A stretch of DNA of 64,000 nt. Source: Thermophagus xiamenensis. GTDB taxonomy: Bacteria; Bacteroidota; Bacteroidia; Bacteroidales; Marinilabiliaceae. The stretch lies in assembly GCF_900112795.1 (NCBI RefSeq), contig NZ_FONA01000004.1, positions 62,001 through 126,000 on the forward strand, in the 5' to 3' direction. Within the stretch, counting starts at the first letter, position 1. Every line of letters starts with the position of its first letter. Shown piece after piece: positions 19,894-29,668 of the stretch. The notes under the pieces are model-generated. The model searched no databases, was not told where the DNA came from, and worked only from the letters and a program-made list of their open reading frames with translations. The translations under genes were made by a program, and so were the position numbers.

Positions 19894-20074
19894 TAGTTAA
19901 AGTGAAGTTTAATTTTTTCGCTGGCAAACATACAAGCTATTCATCTCTGCCATATTTATTCTGCGTTAATTCTGTGTTAAGGAATTGTTAAGCCTATATG
20001 GTAAAATGCTCTAAATCAATTGATAATTTGAAATAATTTAAGTCAACTCAAAATTAATATTTGCTTCTAATCAA

Positions 20075-20215
20075 AAATAAAAATTTCTTTTCTTCCTTCT
20101 GCTTGTGTGCTTCTGCCATTGGCTTTTTATACATATTTTATTGTGCTAAACCTTTTAGGCATGCCCGTTTCCTTTGTTTTATACAAAGCAATTTATTTAA
20201 AAAGACGAGAAAGAA
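20075..20215 (-). repeat. Dispersed repeat copy, A-B part only
   Basis: On the minus strand: GGAAACGGGCATGCC, AAAAGGTTTAGCAC, ATATGTATAAAAAGCC, then GGCAGAAGCACACAAGCAG. The heptamer and D modules are missing. It fills most of the gap between the divergent pit and LysE-type genes (19894-20288). Confidence 0.65.
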
Positions 20216-20288
20216 AAAGAAAAAGATGATAAAAATAAAAGTTAATTAGTGCAATTTTCCAATATTTGCAGGGCAAAAATAAAAAATC

Positions 20289-20918
20289 ATGTATTGGCAC
20301 ACACTATGGGATGGCATAATGGTTGGGTTTTCTGCCTCGGTACCAATAGGACCTATCGGACTATTAATCATTCAACGTACTTTGCAAAATGGTAAAATTT
20401 CCGGTATTTCTTCTGGTTTGGGAGCAGTGATGTCAGATGTAATATATGCTGTTATTGCAGGTTTTAGCCTCTCTTATGTGGTCACTTTTATTGAGGCTCG
20501 AATGTTCTGGATTCAGTTAATAGGAGCACTGGTTCTTTCAGCTATGGGGATAAAAATTTTCCGCACCAACCCGGCTATTAGTTTACGAAAACAAAAAGAA
20601 GGGAAACATTCATTTTTTACTGATTTTATTTCTTCATTTTTTCTTACCCTTAGTAATCCGTTAGCTATCTTTTTATTTATTGCCTTTTTTGCCGGGTTTC
20701 AGGTTTTGAAGCCGGAATATGGAATGGTTGGCCATTTGATTATTATTACCGGTGTTTTTTTGGGTGCTACTCTTTGGTGGACAATCTTAACTTCATTTGT
20801 GAGTTTATTCAGATCACGGATAAATCTTCGGCGCCTTTATTGGATAAACAAAATAGCCGGGTCTCTTATAATTGTTTTAGTTATCCTTGCCTTCTTTTTT
20901 CGTAAAAAATTTTCGTAA
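20289..20918 (+). CDS. LysE-family amino-acid exporter
   Basis: 209 residues, the usual LysE/RhtB size. The opening GIMVGFSASVPIGPIGLLII is the typical first helix with its PxGP-like motif, and the segment SNPLAIFLFIAFFAG is the later conserved NP motif. Five to six membrane helices can be drawn. It would export an amino acid or related metabolite across the inner membrane; the substrate is not predictable. It stands alone, divergent from the phosphate transporter, and is convergent with thiL. Confidence 0.85.
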   Translation: MYWHTLWDGIMVGFSASVPIGPIGLLIIQRTLQNGKISGISSGLGAVMSDVIYAVIAGFSLSYVVTFIEARMFWIQLIGALVLSAMGIKIFRTNPAISLRKQKEGKHSFFTDFISSFFLTLSNPLAIFLFIAFFAGFQVLKPEYGMVGHLIIITGVFLGATLWWTILTSFVSLFRSRINLRRLYWINKIAGSLIIVLVILAFFFRKKFS

Positions 20919-20975
20919 AAACCTTGCGATATTAACTTCGGTTGGTGGGTGAACATTTACTTTTTTGAAATATTT

Positions 20976-21992
20976 TTATTGATGTTTGAAATGATTAAAT
21001 CCCTGTCCTGAAAAATTGATCGGTTTCCCTTTTTCAGTCCAATTAATCTTCCCTGGATTATCTCCTTTTTTAATATGGCCAATTGGGGATAAAGGAAGTG
21101 AAAATTCCTGGTTATATTGGCTGGCCAATTTCTCAAAAGAGGATGGATTAATAGAAAATAATAATCGATAATCTTCGCCTGCTGTTACGGCTATTTCCAC
21201 CGCATTCCACTTCTGTTCGGCCGAAACATGTTTTAATTCATCGGATATAGGAATCTTTGACAAATCTATAACCGCTTCGCATTTTGATGCTTTTAGAATG
21301 TATTGAAGGTCGGATGCCAGTCCGTCGGATATGTCCATCATGGCTCCAATCCCTGGGAAGGATGTTAATTTACGGCCTTCTTTAATGGCTGGTTCAGGAC
21401 GGTGATGCCATTGCAACAATTGGTCATAAGAAGCATCTCGGGGATGAATATTTTCCAAAAGGATTTTTAATCCTCCGCCTGAGTCACCTAATGGCCCCGT
21501 TACTGCTATAATATCGCCGGGTTGAGCTGATGATCTTTGACGTGCTTTCCCTTTCTCTACCTTTCCCATCACGCAAACGTTTATGGTTAATTTTTCAGGT
21601 GATTTGGTCGTATCGCCGCCCAACAAAGCAACCTCATATTTTTGGGAAAGGTCTTTATAGCCCTCAATGAACCCATCAAGGTATTCAACATCAAGGTCAG
21701 ATGGTATGGCTATTGAAAGAAATGATGCTATGGGATTAGCGCCCATGGCTGCAATGTCACTGAGGTTGACTGCCAACGACTTATATCCCAAATCATAAGA
21801 TGTCGTTTTATTTCTGAGAAAATGAATGTCTTCTACTAGTAAATCGGTAGTGACTACAAGGTCATACCGTTCATCCATTGGAAGTATTGCACAATCATCG
21901 CCAATTCCCTTTTTCCCGGATGTGGAAATATCCGTAAATTTTTTGCTTAATCGTTCAATAAATCCAAATTCCCCGATCTCTGATAACTTCAT
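20976..21992 (-). CDS. thiL: Thiamine-monophosphate kinase
   Basis: 338 residues from ATG 21992. ThiL phosphorylates thiamine monophosphate to TPP. The PurM-like fold is clear: IGDDCAILPMDERYDLVVTT (Mg-ATP binding), SLAVNLSDIAAMGANPIASF, GGDTTKSPEKLTINV, and MMDISDGLASDLQYILKAS near residue 220. An in-frame ATG at 22031 would add 13 residues, but that stretch is module D of the dispersed repeat, so I reject it. The start ATG lies in ACGGATGAA, the word that ends the repeat. A thiC gene that should feed the same pathway is deleted elsewhere in this window. Confidence 0.93.
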   Translation of the reverse strand: MKLSEIGEFGFIERLSKKFTDISTSGKKGIGDDCAILPMDERYDLVVTTDLLVEDIHFLRNKTTSYDLGYKSLAVNLSDIAAMGANPIASFLSIAIPSDLDVEYLDGFIEGYKDLSQKYEVALLGGDTTKSPEKLTINVCVMGKVEKGKARQRSSAQPGDIIAVTGPLGDSGGGLKILLENIHPRDASYDQLLQWHHRPEPAIKEGRKLTSFPGIGAMMDISDGLASDLQYILKASKCEAVIDLSKIPISDELKHVSAEQKWNAVEIAVTAGEDYRLLFSINPSSFEKLASQYNQEFSLPLSPIGHIKKGDNPGKINWTEKGKPINFSGQGFNHFKHQ

Positions 21993-22320
21993 CCGTTTAA
22001 TTTTACTTACTTCATTGATATATTGTTTCAAAAGTAGTCATTAGTGGTTAGTCATTAGTCACTAGTCCATTAACACTAATGACAGTTCAACTAATGACTA
22101 TTGACTTCTTCTGCCTTCTCACTGTGCACTTCTGCCTTTGTCTTTTATACATGTTCTTTTGTGGCGAAAGCCGCCATTCTCGTTTCATTCGTATAAATTT
22201 CACTTACTTCATTGATATATTGTTTTTTAAAAGTAGTCATTAGTGGTTAGTAATTAGTCACTAGTCCATTAACACTAATGACTAACCACTAAATACTTCT
22301 TCTGCCTTCTCCTTTATGGC
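21993..22320 (-). repeat. Dispersed repeat, two tandem units upstream of thiL
   Basis: On the minus strand the order is B-C-D then A-B-C-D, ending at the thiL start codon. Units are nearly identical over the heptamer block (ACTAACCACTAATGACTACT) and D block (CAATATATCAATGAAGTAAG). The complete unit is about 195 bases. If transcription starts beyond it, the whole repeat would be thiL leader RNA. The remaining gap to 22456 shows no gene. Confidence 0.85.
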
Positions 22321-22456
22321 TGTCAATTATTAATAATAAAAGTTTTAACCAGCTGATATATAGCTTTTAGGGTAATAAGAGTAGGAAATATCCTTCCCAA
22401 AAATATGGTCCATTAAGCTTCGGGAAAGCTATTATTACCTTCTGTTGTATTAATTT

Positions 22457-24127
22457 TTAATCCTGAGCAGGGGGGAAGGGTTTCATTTTAAGTTTATCTC
22501 CTGCATCCTCCACTACTTTTCTGTAGTATTCTTTATCATATCCCGGGAAAATAGGATCATGGGGATTACCATATTCGTTTTTCAGGAATACGCCGTCTTT
22601 TTCGGGATGAATATTTCCGTCGAGGTACTTCACCATCAAAAATTGTCCAAGTTTTTGCCATTTGTTTACAGTGATGCTGGCCTGGCTGTGAGAATATTCG
22701 GTAAGAAATTCTCTGGCCAGTGCAGGATCTTGTTTGTATAATGTGCTGGCTGTCTGGTCGATTGCCGGCTGCATCTTTTCAAACTTATCTTCAAGTTCGG
22801 TTTGTACCTTGCGAATATCTTCAATCATGTAGCTATAGCGACTGTAAGCCATGTTGGAAACCCAGTTGAAGACCCAAAAAGCTGCGTCCCACGAAAATTC
22901 CAACATATTTCCATTACCTTCGGCATATTCGTAAGGCGCACTATTTATGCCTGCATACATGGGAACATAGACTGTTGAATTGGCATCATCCACGCCAAAC
23001 CACAGAATGCCTCCAATCGGGTTGGGTAACCAATTACGCATCTGTGCCACAAAGGAAAAGCCCGTTTGCTGGGTTGCGATAGCTCGTTCATTTAAATATT
23101 CCACACTATCTACTTTCCAGGTTAAAGGCCTCCATCTGTAAGGAACTTTGAAAGGACCTGCTCCTGCATCTTTGGTCATATCAAGAGGCGTCCCTTCAAA
23201 ATGGTCGCGCATAATATTCATGATATCCCTTGCGGAAACTTTTTTTGTAGGTTTAAAAAACAATGGCATACGCTCAGTGGAACGACCCATAATAAAGTCT
23301 TCATACTGGTCTGCTTCGGATTCATTTACATGACGGAAAACACTCCACACCCGGGCTTCACAAAATCGTACTGCACCATAGTCGAGTGGGGCGTAGGCAT
23401 CGGCAAAACTAAAGTCTTTGTTTTTTCCGTTAAAATAGCCCTGTTCTCTGGCAAATGATATTACATCATGTGAATAGAGACAGTTTTCTTCATCGTTCAG
23501 CGGGAATGTGGTAATTCTGGCCTGATTGGCATGTGCTGAAATATAGCCTTCGGGCACTTTTCTGGCTACCCAAACAGCACCTTTATTGTTGGGGCCCTTA
23601 CCAATCATCTCCAGAATCCATGCTTCATTGGGATCGGCAATGGAAAAACTTTCGCCGGAACTGTAATAACCGTATTCTTCTACCAATGAAGTCATTATTT
23701 TAATGGCTTCACGAGCACTTTTGGCTCTCTGCAAGGTTACATACATTAAACTGCCGTAATCCAAAATGCCGGTGGTATCGCGCAATTCGCTTCTTCCGCC
23801 AAAAGTAGTTTCAGCTATGGTTACCTGATATTCATTCATGTTGCCTACTACCTGGTAGGTATGAGGTACTTGTTTGATTTGTCCCAAATATTTGCCGGTA
23901 TCCCATTCATAAATATCGAGCATCGCCCCGCTGGGATGATCTTGTGCCGGCCAAAAGTAGAGTTCTCCGTATAGAACATGTGAATCAGCAGCATAAGATA
24001 CCATTACCGATCCATCGGCTGAGGCATTTTTCGTTACTAAAACATTGGTGCAGGCTAATGCCTCGCTTGAATGACCTGTAATTCCCGTTATGAGGGAAAT
24101 AATAAATCCCCAATAAAGTACTTTCAT
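22457..24127 (-). CDS. C69-family dipeptidase (PepD-like)
   Basis: 556 residues from ATG 24127 (ATG 24145 would add six). After a signal segment ending SSEALA comes CTNVLVTKNASADGSVMV: the Cys is the expected N-terminal nucleophile exposed by autoprocessing in C69/Ntn-hydrolase peptidases. Other family segments are IAETTFGGRSEL, SFSIADPNEAWILEMIG and ARVWSVFRHVNES. It should cleave dipeptides in the periplasm or at the surface. Single-gene unit. Substrate range unknown. Confidence 0.9.
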   Translation of the reverse strand: MKVLYWGFIISLITGITGHSSEALACTNVLVTKNASADGSVMVSYAADSHVLYGELYFWPAQDHPSGAMLDIYEWDTGKYLGQIKQVPHTYQVVGNMNEYQVTIAETTFGGRSELRDTTGILDYGSLMYVTLQRAKSAREAIKIMTSLVEEYGYYSSGESFSIADPNEAWILEMIGKGPNNKGAVWVARKVPEGYISAHANQARITTFPLNDEENCLYSHDVISFAREQGYFNGKNKDFSFADAYAPLDYGAVRFCEARVWSVFRHVNESEADQYEDFIMGRSTERMPLFFKPTKKVSARDIMNIMRDHFEGTPLDMTKDAGAGPFKVPYRWRPLTWKVDSVEYLNERAIATQQTGFSFVAQMRNWLPNPIGGILWFGVDDANSTVYVPMYAGINSAPYEYAEGNGNMLEFSWDAAFWVFNWVSNMAYSRYSYMIEDIRKVQTELEDKFEKMQPAIDQTASTLYKQDPALAREFLTEYSHSQASITVNKWQKLGQFLMVKYLDGNIHPEKDGVFLKNEYGNPHDPIFPGYDKEYYRKVVEDAGDKLKMKPFPPAQD

Positions 24128-24247
24128 CATGTGTATTCGGTTCAAAATGTTATACTTGTGATATTAAAGGTAGGAAGGGACAAAAATATAAAAAATGATT
24201 CGATAGGATATGATAATTGACAGAATTAAGCCCTGATTTAAGTTTTG

Positions 24248-24345
24248 TTTACTTTTCTAATTAAACGTGCATGGCGGCTTCTGCCACAGAAGAATATGTA
24301 CATAAGTTTAGAGGCAGAAGAAGCTTTTAGAGGTTAGTCTGTGTC
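24248..24345 (+). repeat. Dispersed repeat copy, partial
   Basis: AACGTGCATGGCGGCTTCTG, CCACAGAAGAATATGTA, then GAGGCAGAAGAAG and a trace of heptamer (AGAGGTTAGTCTG). Opposite in direction to both flanking genes. Confidence 0.65.
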
Positions 24346-24358
24346 TTTTAGAAAGTAA

Positions 24359-25375
24359 TTATCTTGACCGCCAGTAGCTGACAAACCGTCTGAGTTCTAT
24401 CAGTCCTAAGGGGCCCTCATAAATACCACCACCTTCTCCGATATCAAAAACTCTCACGGCTATGGTATTAACTTTGCCTGGTATTAGGTCGTTTTCGTCA
24501 AGGTAATAGTAACGTTGGCGTGAATATTCGCTGTCGGCGTGATTGCGGGACGGGTCATCGTACATTTGTCCGGTATGAGCCACAAGCTTTCCGTTGATGT
24601 AAACTTCATCGATGTCATCGATTTTCCCCAGCATAAGCACAAAACGTTTTCCGGAAAATGACGCAGGAACCATTATTTGCTTGCGATACCAGGCGAACCC
24701 GTCGTAATGCTTTCCGTATTGGTCTTCCCAAAGGCCCGGAGCTAAAATGTCAAACCATTGACTATCATCATAATCGGGTGATGCCCATATTTTGTTGTCT
24801 CCGGTTTGGAATTTCCAATAACCTTCCAACTCTATGTCGGGAACCAGGTCTCTGATGCGTTGGTAAATACCAATATTGCCTTTCATGATGCCACCATCTA
24901 ACTGAGCATCATAAACCCTTACGGCGATGGTATTGTATCCATTGAAATTAATCAATCCGGCAGGAATAATATACCTTCGTTCGGCATTGTAGGCCGTAAA
25001 AAAGTAAGGTGGGAAAGACCCTTTATGCCCGATTTTTTGGCCATTAACATAAACTTCGTCCACATCATCGATGTATCCCAGAAACAGCATTAAAGAAGCA
25101 TCTTTATAATCGGGTGGTAAAATAAACGTTTTGCGATACCAGGCATAACCATCGTAACCGTGAAAACCCTGGTTTTCCCAGCTTGAAGGTACATGGATGG
25201 TTTCCCAGCTGCGGTCATCAAAGCCGGGTTCGGCACGTTTCGGGTCGTCGCCAATCATAAATTTCCAATCGCCTTCCAGGTTCAGGATTTGGCGGTACTC
25301 TTCCCGGGGCTGATAGGCATAAACCATCGGTCCGAAAAGAAGAGTCAAATATAGTATGGTAAGAAAGGTTCTCAT
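24359..25375 (-). CDS. Secreted protein with two GH2-type sugar-binding-like domains (paralogue 1)
   Basis: 338 residues: signal peptide (to about VYA), then two tandem ~155-residue jelly-roll domains of the kind found at the N-terminus of GH2 glycosidases. Each has the same frame: WKF..GD, a D-D-x-x-W word, a W-E-x-Q word, then DG-AWYRK and VYVNGQKIG or VYINGKLVA, then NTIAVRV. No catalytic TIM barrel is present, so it probably binds carbohydrate or another surface ligand rather than cutting it. Its paralogue lies 19 bases upstream, and a two-component system precedes both. Role inferred only from domain type. Confidence 0.75.
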   Translation of the reverse strand: MRTFLTILYLTLLFGPMVYAYQPREEYRQILNLEGDWKFMIGDDPKRAEPGFDDRSWETIHVPSSWENQGFHGYDGYAWYRKTFILPPDYKDASLMLFLGYIDDVDEVYVNGQKIGHKGSFPPYFFTAYNAERRYIIPAGLINFNGYNTIAVRVYDAQLDGGIMKGNIGIYQRIRDLVPDIELEGYWKFQTGDNKIWASPDYDDSQWFDILAPGLWEDQYGKHYDGFAWYRKQIMVPASFSGKRFVLMLGKIDDIDEVYINGKLVAHTGQMYDDPSRNHADSEYSRQRYYYLDENDLIPGKVNTIAVRVFDIGEGGGIYEGPLGLIELRRFVSYWRSR

Positions 25376-25394
25376 ATTTCTTTTTTACGTCGGA

Positions 25395-26456
25395 TTAATC
25401 CGGGAAAAGCAATCTTATAAATTTTTGAAAGGGAAACCATACTTCTGTTTCGTACTTATCTTCATACTGTAAATATTGTTTTTTGGTCATTAATCCTACA
25501 GGGCCTTCAAAGATACCACCCATTCCGCCGTGGTCATCCACTAAAACCACAACGGTGTTTTTGCCTGAAAAGTTGAGTAGTCCTTCTGGAATAGGGTAGG
25601 CCCGTCGGATTTGCCAGTCGCCCCAAAAACTGTTCCCCAATGGTGTTTTGTACATTTTTTCTGTTGACCCGATGAGTTTGCCGTTGATGAAAACCTGGTC
25701 TTTATCGTCTATTTTTCCCCCAATAAAATAAAGGGTTTTACCTTGTAGCGCCTTATCCAATGTAAAGGTTTTACGGTAGCATGCCTGACCGTCATAATTG
25801 TTATAGCCTTGACTTTCCCAGGTTGAGGGAACAATGATGTTGTCCCATTCGGTATCGTTAAAATCCGGTTTCAGACAACTAAGGGTATAATAAAAACTAA
25901 ATTTCCATTGACCGGATAAATCGAGTGCCAACAGTTGCGTGTTTGTATCGTATCCCAGTTTTAATTCGGTTCCTACCAATCCTCCTTCTTCGCCGTCGTC
26001 GTATACCCGGATGGCAATGGTATTATTTCCACCGTATTGAATAAGATGCGAAGGGATGGGATAGGCTACCTGAATGTTATAGGCAGTTTCGAATTGAGGG
26101 GGAAAGAGGCCCGTTTGACCAATCAGGGTGCCATTAAAATAAGTTTCATTGACATCATCAATTCTGTCGAGGTAGAGGTAGAGCTGTCTTTGTTGGACAT
26201 CTCCGGGAATATGAATGGTTTTTCGATACCATGCATATCCGTTGTATTCCACATAACCTTGGTTTTCCCAACTGCTGGTGGCCTTGATTTGGTCCCATTC
26301 ACTATCGTCAAAATCTTTGGCCGCCCATTCCGGATGGTCTCCGATATTGAATTTCCAATATCCGTCCAGAGGAACGACCGGATATATTTGGCAAAATATC
26401 GACTGGTTCATCAGAAAAAGGAATAGTCCAAAATAAATTATGCGGAACGATTTCAT
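25395..26456 (-). CDS. Secreted protein with two GH2-type sugar-binding-like domains (paralogue 2)
   Basis: 353 residues, same architecture as its downstream neighbour: signal peptide ending near SIFCQ, then domain 1 (LDGYWKFNIGDHPEW, SSWENQGYVEYNGYAWYRK) and domain 2 (LSGQWKFSFYYTL, STWESQGYNNYDGQACYRK), each ending in an NT(I/V)AV/VVLV strand. No enzyme domain. The two genes arose by tandem duplication of a two-domain protein. Nearest upstream gene is a response regulator 191 bases away on the same strand, so co-regulation is possible. Confidence 0.75.
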   Translation of the reverse strand: MKSFRIIYFGLFLFLMNQSIFCQIYPVVPLDGYWKFNIGDHPEWAAKDFDDSEWDQIKATSSWENQGYVEYNGYAWYRKTIHIPGDVQQRQLYLYLDRIDDVNETYFNGTLIGQTGLFPPQFETAYNIQVAYPIPSHLIQYGGNNTIAIRVYDDGEEGGLVGTELKLGYDTNTQLLALDLSGQWKFSFYYTLSCLKPDFNDTEWDNIIVPSTWESQGYNNYDGQACYRKTFTLDKALQGKTLYFIGGKIDDKDQVFINGKLIGSTEKMYKTPLGNSFWGDWQIRRAYPIPEGLLNFSGKNTVVVLVDDHGGMGGIFEGPVGLMTKKQYLQYEDKYETEVWFPFQKFIRLLFPD

Positions 26457-26647
26457 AATTGGTTTAATTAAGATGTTTGCCCGATGGAACTGGTATGACC
26501 ATGTTTTTACGCATTTTTTGTAATAACCTTACTTAATCATGTTCAATTCATGAATAATGGTTTTGTAATGATTTCTAATTTAAAGATGGGAATAAAATAG
26601 GTTTTAACTGTCAGCAGAAAATCATAAAATGTCATGAAATGTCACCG

Positions 26648-27334
26648 TTATAGCACCATTTTATATCCGATACCATGAACTGTAAGAATAATTCTGGGGT
26701 CGTTCGGGTCTTCTTCTATTTTCTGTCTAAGCTTAAGGATGAAGTTATCTATGGTTCGTGAGGTAGGTTGATAGTCGGTACCCCATATTTCGTCGAGCAA
26801 TTCATCACGGTCGACGGTCTCATTTTTATGTGTAAACAGATAATGAAGTATTTCAAACTCTTTGTAGGAAAGTTTTGTTTCCACGCCATCGATAGAGGCT
26901 GTGTAGGCCGTGAAGTTTACCAGTAACCGACCGACTTGATGCGTTTGGTTTTGTTCTGTCGTTGCGTCGGCGCCGGTGCGCCGCAAGATGGCTCTGATAC
27001 GGGCCAATAGTTCCCTCAGGCTGAAAGGTTTCGTGATATAATCATCGGCACCCAGTTCAAGACCTAATACTTTGTCAATTTCTTCGGCTTTGGCGGTAAG
27101 CATAATAACCGGTGTCTTATTGCCTTTGGCCCGGGCCTGTTTGCAAACATCAAAACCTGAAAGACCCGGCATCATTACATCCAATAAGGCTACATGAAAA
27201 CGATTGGTCATGAGCTTTTTTAGTGCATCGGTACCGTTGGTGGCCGTAGCTACCTCGTAACCTTCGAACTCCAGGTTGTCTTTTAAGCCCTGAAGCATGG
27301 GAAGTTCGTCTTCTGCAATTAATACTCTTATCAT
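26648..27334 (-). CDS. OmpR-family response regulator
   Basis: 228 residues. Receiver domain with the acidic pocket IAEDE, phospho-acceptor Asp in VALLDVMMPGLSG and Lys in YITKPFSLREL; then a winged-helix DNA-binding domain with LSYKEFEILHYLFTHKNE, RDELLDEIWG and the wing segment RTIDNFILKLRQKIE followed by VHGIGYKMVL. It starts 17 bases after the histidine kinase gene ends, and the two form a two-component system. Likely targets are the nearby envelope genes, but no binding site was recognised. Confidence 0.94.
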   Translation of the reverse strand: MIRVLIAEDELPMLQGLKDNLEFEGYEVATATNGTDALKKLMTNRFHVALLDVMMPGLSGFDVCKQARAKGNKTPVIMLTAKAEEIDKVLGLELGADDYITKPFSLRELLARIRAILRRTGADATTEQNQTHQVGRLLVNFTAYTASIDGVETKLSYKEFEILHYLFTHKNETVDRDELLDEIWGTDYQPTSRTIDNFILKLRQKIEEDPNDPRIILTVHGIGYKMVL

Positions 27335-27351
27335 TAGGGGTATTCGTTTTT

Positions 27352-28923
27352 TTAGATATTGTTATTGCTTAAATCTTTATCGGTGAATAAGATGGGAAAA
27401 TACAGCCTGAAAGTGCATCCCTCACCGGGCTTACTGGTTAATGTTACTTTCCCTTTATGGGCTTTAACAATTTCGTTAACGATGGCCAGGCCCAGGCCGG
27501 TGCCTTTCACCTCATGGGCCAGGTGACCGGTTGTTATTCGGTAAAACTTATCAAATACCAGTTTCTGTTTCTTTTTGGGGATTCCCGGGCCGTGGTCTTT
27601 GACCTCAACAAATGTATAGTTCTTTCTGGTCCCGGTGGTAATTTCAATTTTCTTTATATCTCTGCTGTACTTTATAGCGTTGTCTATAAGATTTATCAAG
27701 GCATCGGCTATGGCTTCCCTGTCACATCGAATGGGCTTTAGCCTGTCGGCCGGGAAATATTTGACATCAAAACCTTTGTTTTTCAGATGAAACTGATAGG
27801 TGTCCAATACTTTTTGGGTGATGATGTTCAGGTTGCAGGTATCGAAATCAAACTTTTGGCGACCGCTTTCCAATCGCGAAAAATTGAGAATTTTATTTAC
27901 CATTCCGGTCAGTCGCTGGGTCTCTTTGCCAATGATGCGGTAGTATTCGTTAACTTTTTCGATGGTTTTAATGCGTCCCATTTCCAGCGTCTCGATGTAC
28001 ATGCTGATGAGGGCCAAAGGCGTACGTATCTCGTGCGAAACGTTGGAGATAAATTCCGATTTAATGCGAGCCAGCTCTATCTCTCGTTTTACACTTAAAA
28101 ACAGGAACCATATTCCGATAAAGATGACCAGCAAGACCAGAGCCATGAGTCTTAACCCTTCGCGAATGCGGCGATTGGCCATATCGGCAATGGATTGGTT
28201 TTTGAGACCGATGCCAATTTTAATGGTTGGGAAAAACCACATGCTTCCTTTCTGGTCGTATTGTTCCATTGGTGAAGCATTGGGTTCGGACGATATCAGC
28301 AAAATATTGGTTGTTGTGTCCACCAAATCGATGCGGAAATGCTCCTGTGCAATGGATTGAATACGCGGACTTACCTGATTCCGGAAAAAAGCAAGCAAAT
28401 CAATGTTTACGAAAAAAACGTTCAGCTTTTCGTCACGGTCTTCAGCAATAAACAGCAGTAACGTTTCATCATCCAGGCCGGGAACCGAAATAAGTTTGCG
28501 GTAACCGTTTTGATAGTAAGTTTTTAACTGTTCTATCTCTTTGGAATATTTGTTTAATATGGAATCTAATTTAGAGAAAAGGTCGGGGTGCGGCGAACGA
28601 CCATATACCAGCGAATAGGTTTTGTTGGCTTTTGCCAGATAGATTTCTTTAATCGATTGATTTTCGGCAACCATTTTTTTGAGACGGTTGCTATCCGTTG
28701 GATATTTAAGCCACAACTCCAGTCGGGTACTCCAGGTGTCCGAGATATCCAACGTGTAGGAATTAATGGAAGATACGATGGTTTCAAGTTGCTCTTTATA
28801 AACAGTGCTGATGAGTTCCTCGTTTTCATTGATTTTTACATATTCGTAAATGGTGGCAATGACTACGGGGAACAGCAACAGCACTGTCATTCCGGCTAAA
28901 ATTTTTTGCAACTTTTTGGTCAT
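27352..28923 (-). CDS. Membrane sensor histidine kinase
   Basis: 523 residues. A first membrane helix (residues 10-26), a ~230-residue periplasmic sensor region, a second helix (LMALVLLVIFIGIWFLFL), then the HisKA dimerisation domain with the phospho-acceptor in FISNVSHEIRTPLALI and the ATP-binding HATPase domain: LINLIDNAIKYS (N box), VKDHGPGIPKKK (G1), GTGLGLAIVNEIV (G2). It phosphorylates the regulator encoded directly downstream. The sensor region is not a family I recognise, so the signal is unknown. Confidence 0.94.
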   Translation of the reverse strand: MTKKLQKILAGMTVLLLFPVVIATIYEYVKINENEELISTVYKEQLETIVSSINSYTLDISDTWSTRLELWLKYPTDSNRLKKMVAENQSIKEIYLAKANKTYSLVYGRSPHPDLFSKLDSILNKYSKEIEQLKTYYQNGYRKLISVPGLDDETLLLFIAEDRDEKLNVFFVNIDLLAFFRNQVSPRIQSIAQEHFRIDLVDTTTNILLISSEPNASPMEQYDQKGSMWFFPTIKIGIGLKNQSIADMANRRIREGLRLMALVLLVIFIGIWFLFLSVKREIELARIKSEFISNVSHEIRTPLALISMYIETLEMGRIKTIEKVNEYYRIIGKETQRLTGMVNKILNFSRLESGRQKFDFDTCNLNIITQKVLDTYQFHLKNKGFDVKYFPADRLKPIRCDREAIADALINLIDNAIKYSRDIKKIEITTGTRKNYTFVEVKDHGPGIPKKKQKLVFDKFYRITTGHLAHEVKGTGLGLAIVNEIVKAHKGKVTLTSKPGEGCTFRLYFPILFTDKDLSNNNI

Positions 28924-29018
28924 TCAAGATTTATATATTGGTTCGAAAATTAAAGCTAAAAAAACTATTTGAATTTTGGGTGGATTGCCGGTAAAAATAA
29001 ATGATATATCTTTCATCT

Positions 29019-29507
29019 TTACTGCCGGGCCATTTTATCATCATTTTTGGATTCTTCATCCGGACTGAATTTCTCCAAATAGGCCATAATATTATCTACA
29101 TCCGGATTGCTCTGAATATTTAGACATTGTCCGTCTTTGTAATAGTAAAAATGAGCATCCAGCGATTCTTTGGCGCCGTTGTAATATTCATCTTTAAAGA
29201 CCATCACGCCGTTTTTGCATTTTACCAGTTCCATCATGCTAAAACGGCCGGTTTTACGGTTATTTCGATATACCGGCATTTTTACAAAGAGGCGGCCGTC
29301 TTTTGAATACCTTACAATGTCTTTGTTGGAAACAGTAATGGTTTTACCATCTTCCAACGTACATTTGGTTTTAAAAGTTCTAACATCAATTTTCCCACAA
29401 AAGATGGTGTCGGAATGGGTGACAACATGGTTGGTCATCAGATTTTGGGCACTTCCAATCATTACTCCCAAAAACATTGCTCCTAAAGAAATAATTAAAG
29501 TTTTCAT
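29019..29507 (-). CDS. Small secreted hypothetical protein
   Basis: 162 residues from ATG 29507 (MKTLIISLGAMFLGVMIG is a signal peptide; an ATG at 29531 would add eight residues). The mature part contains short beta-prone stretches (HSDTIFCGKIDVRTFKTKC, GKTITVSNKDIVRYSKDGR) and an acidic tail. Lies just before the histidine kinase gene on the same strand (95 bases after the kinase start in coordinate terms, i.e. upstream of it), so it may belong to the same regulon. No named family recognised. Confidence 0.65.
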   Translation of the reverse strand: MKTLIISLGAMFLGVMIGSAQNLMTNHVVTHSDTIFCGKIDVRTFKTKCTLEDGKTITVSNKDIVRYSKDGRLFVKMPVYRNNRKTGRFSMMELVKCKNGVMVFKDEYYNGAKESLDAHFYYYKDGQCLNIQSNPDVDNIMAYLEKFSPDEESKNDDKMARQ

Positions 29508-29668
29508 GATAAAAAATTTTAAGTGATACAATTAGTGATTGATTCTCAGAAGCAAATGTATGGCAGCAAATATCTTTGGGTGTCACCCTTTTTTCAGATG
29601 TTGTCATAAATTGTCATGGAATTGTTTTAATTCGTTGACAAAGCAGTTGAGAAAACTACAGAAGGGAA

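Noticed and set aside
22005-22320. Regular heptamer repeats considered as a CRISPR array
   Set aside because: There are no constant direct repeats separated by unique spacers, no cas genes, and the words are inverted copies of each other; they belong to the dispersed repeat.
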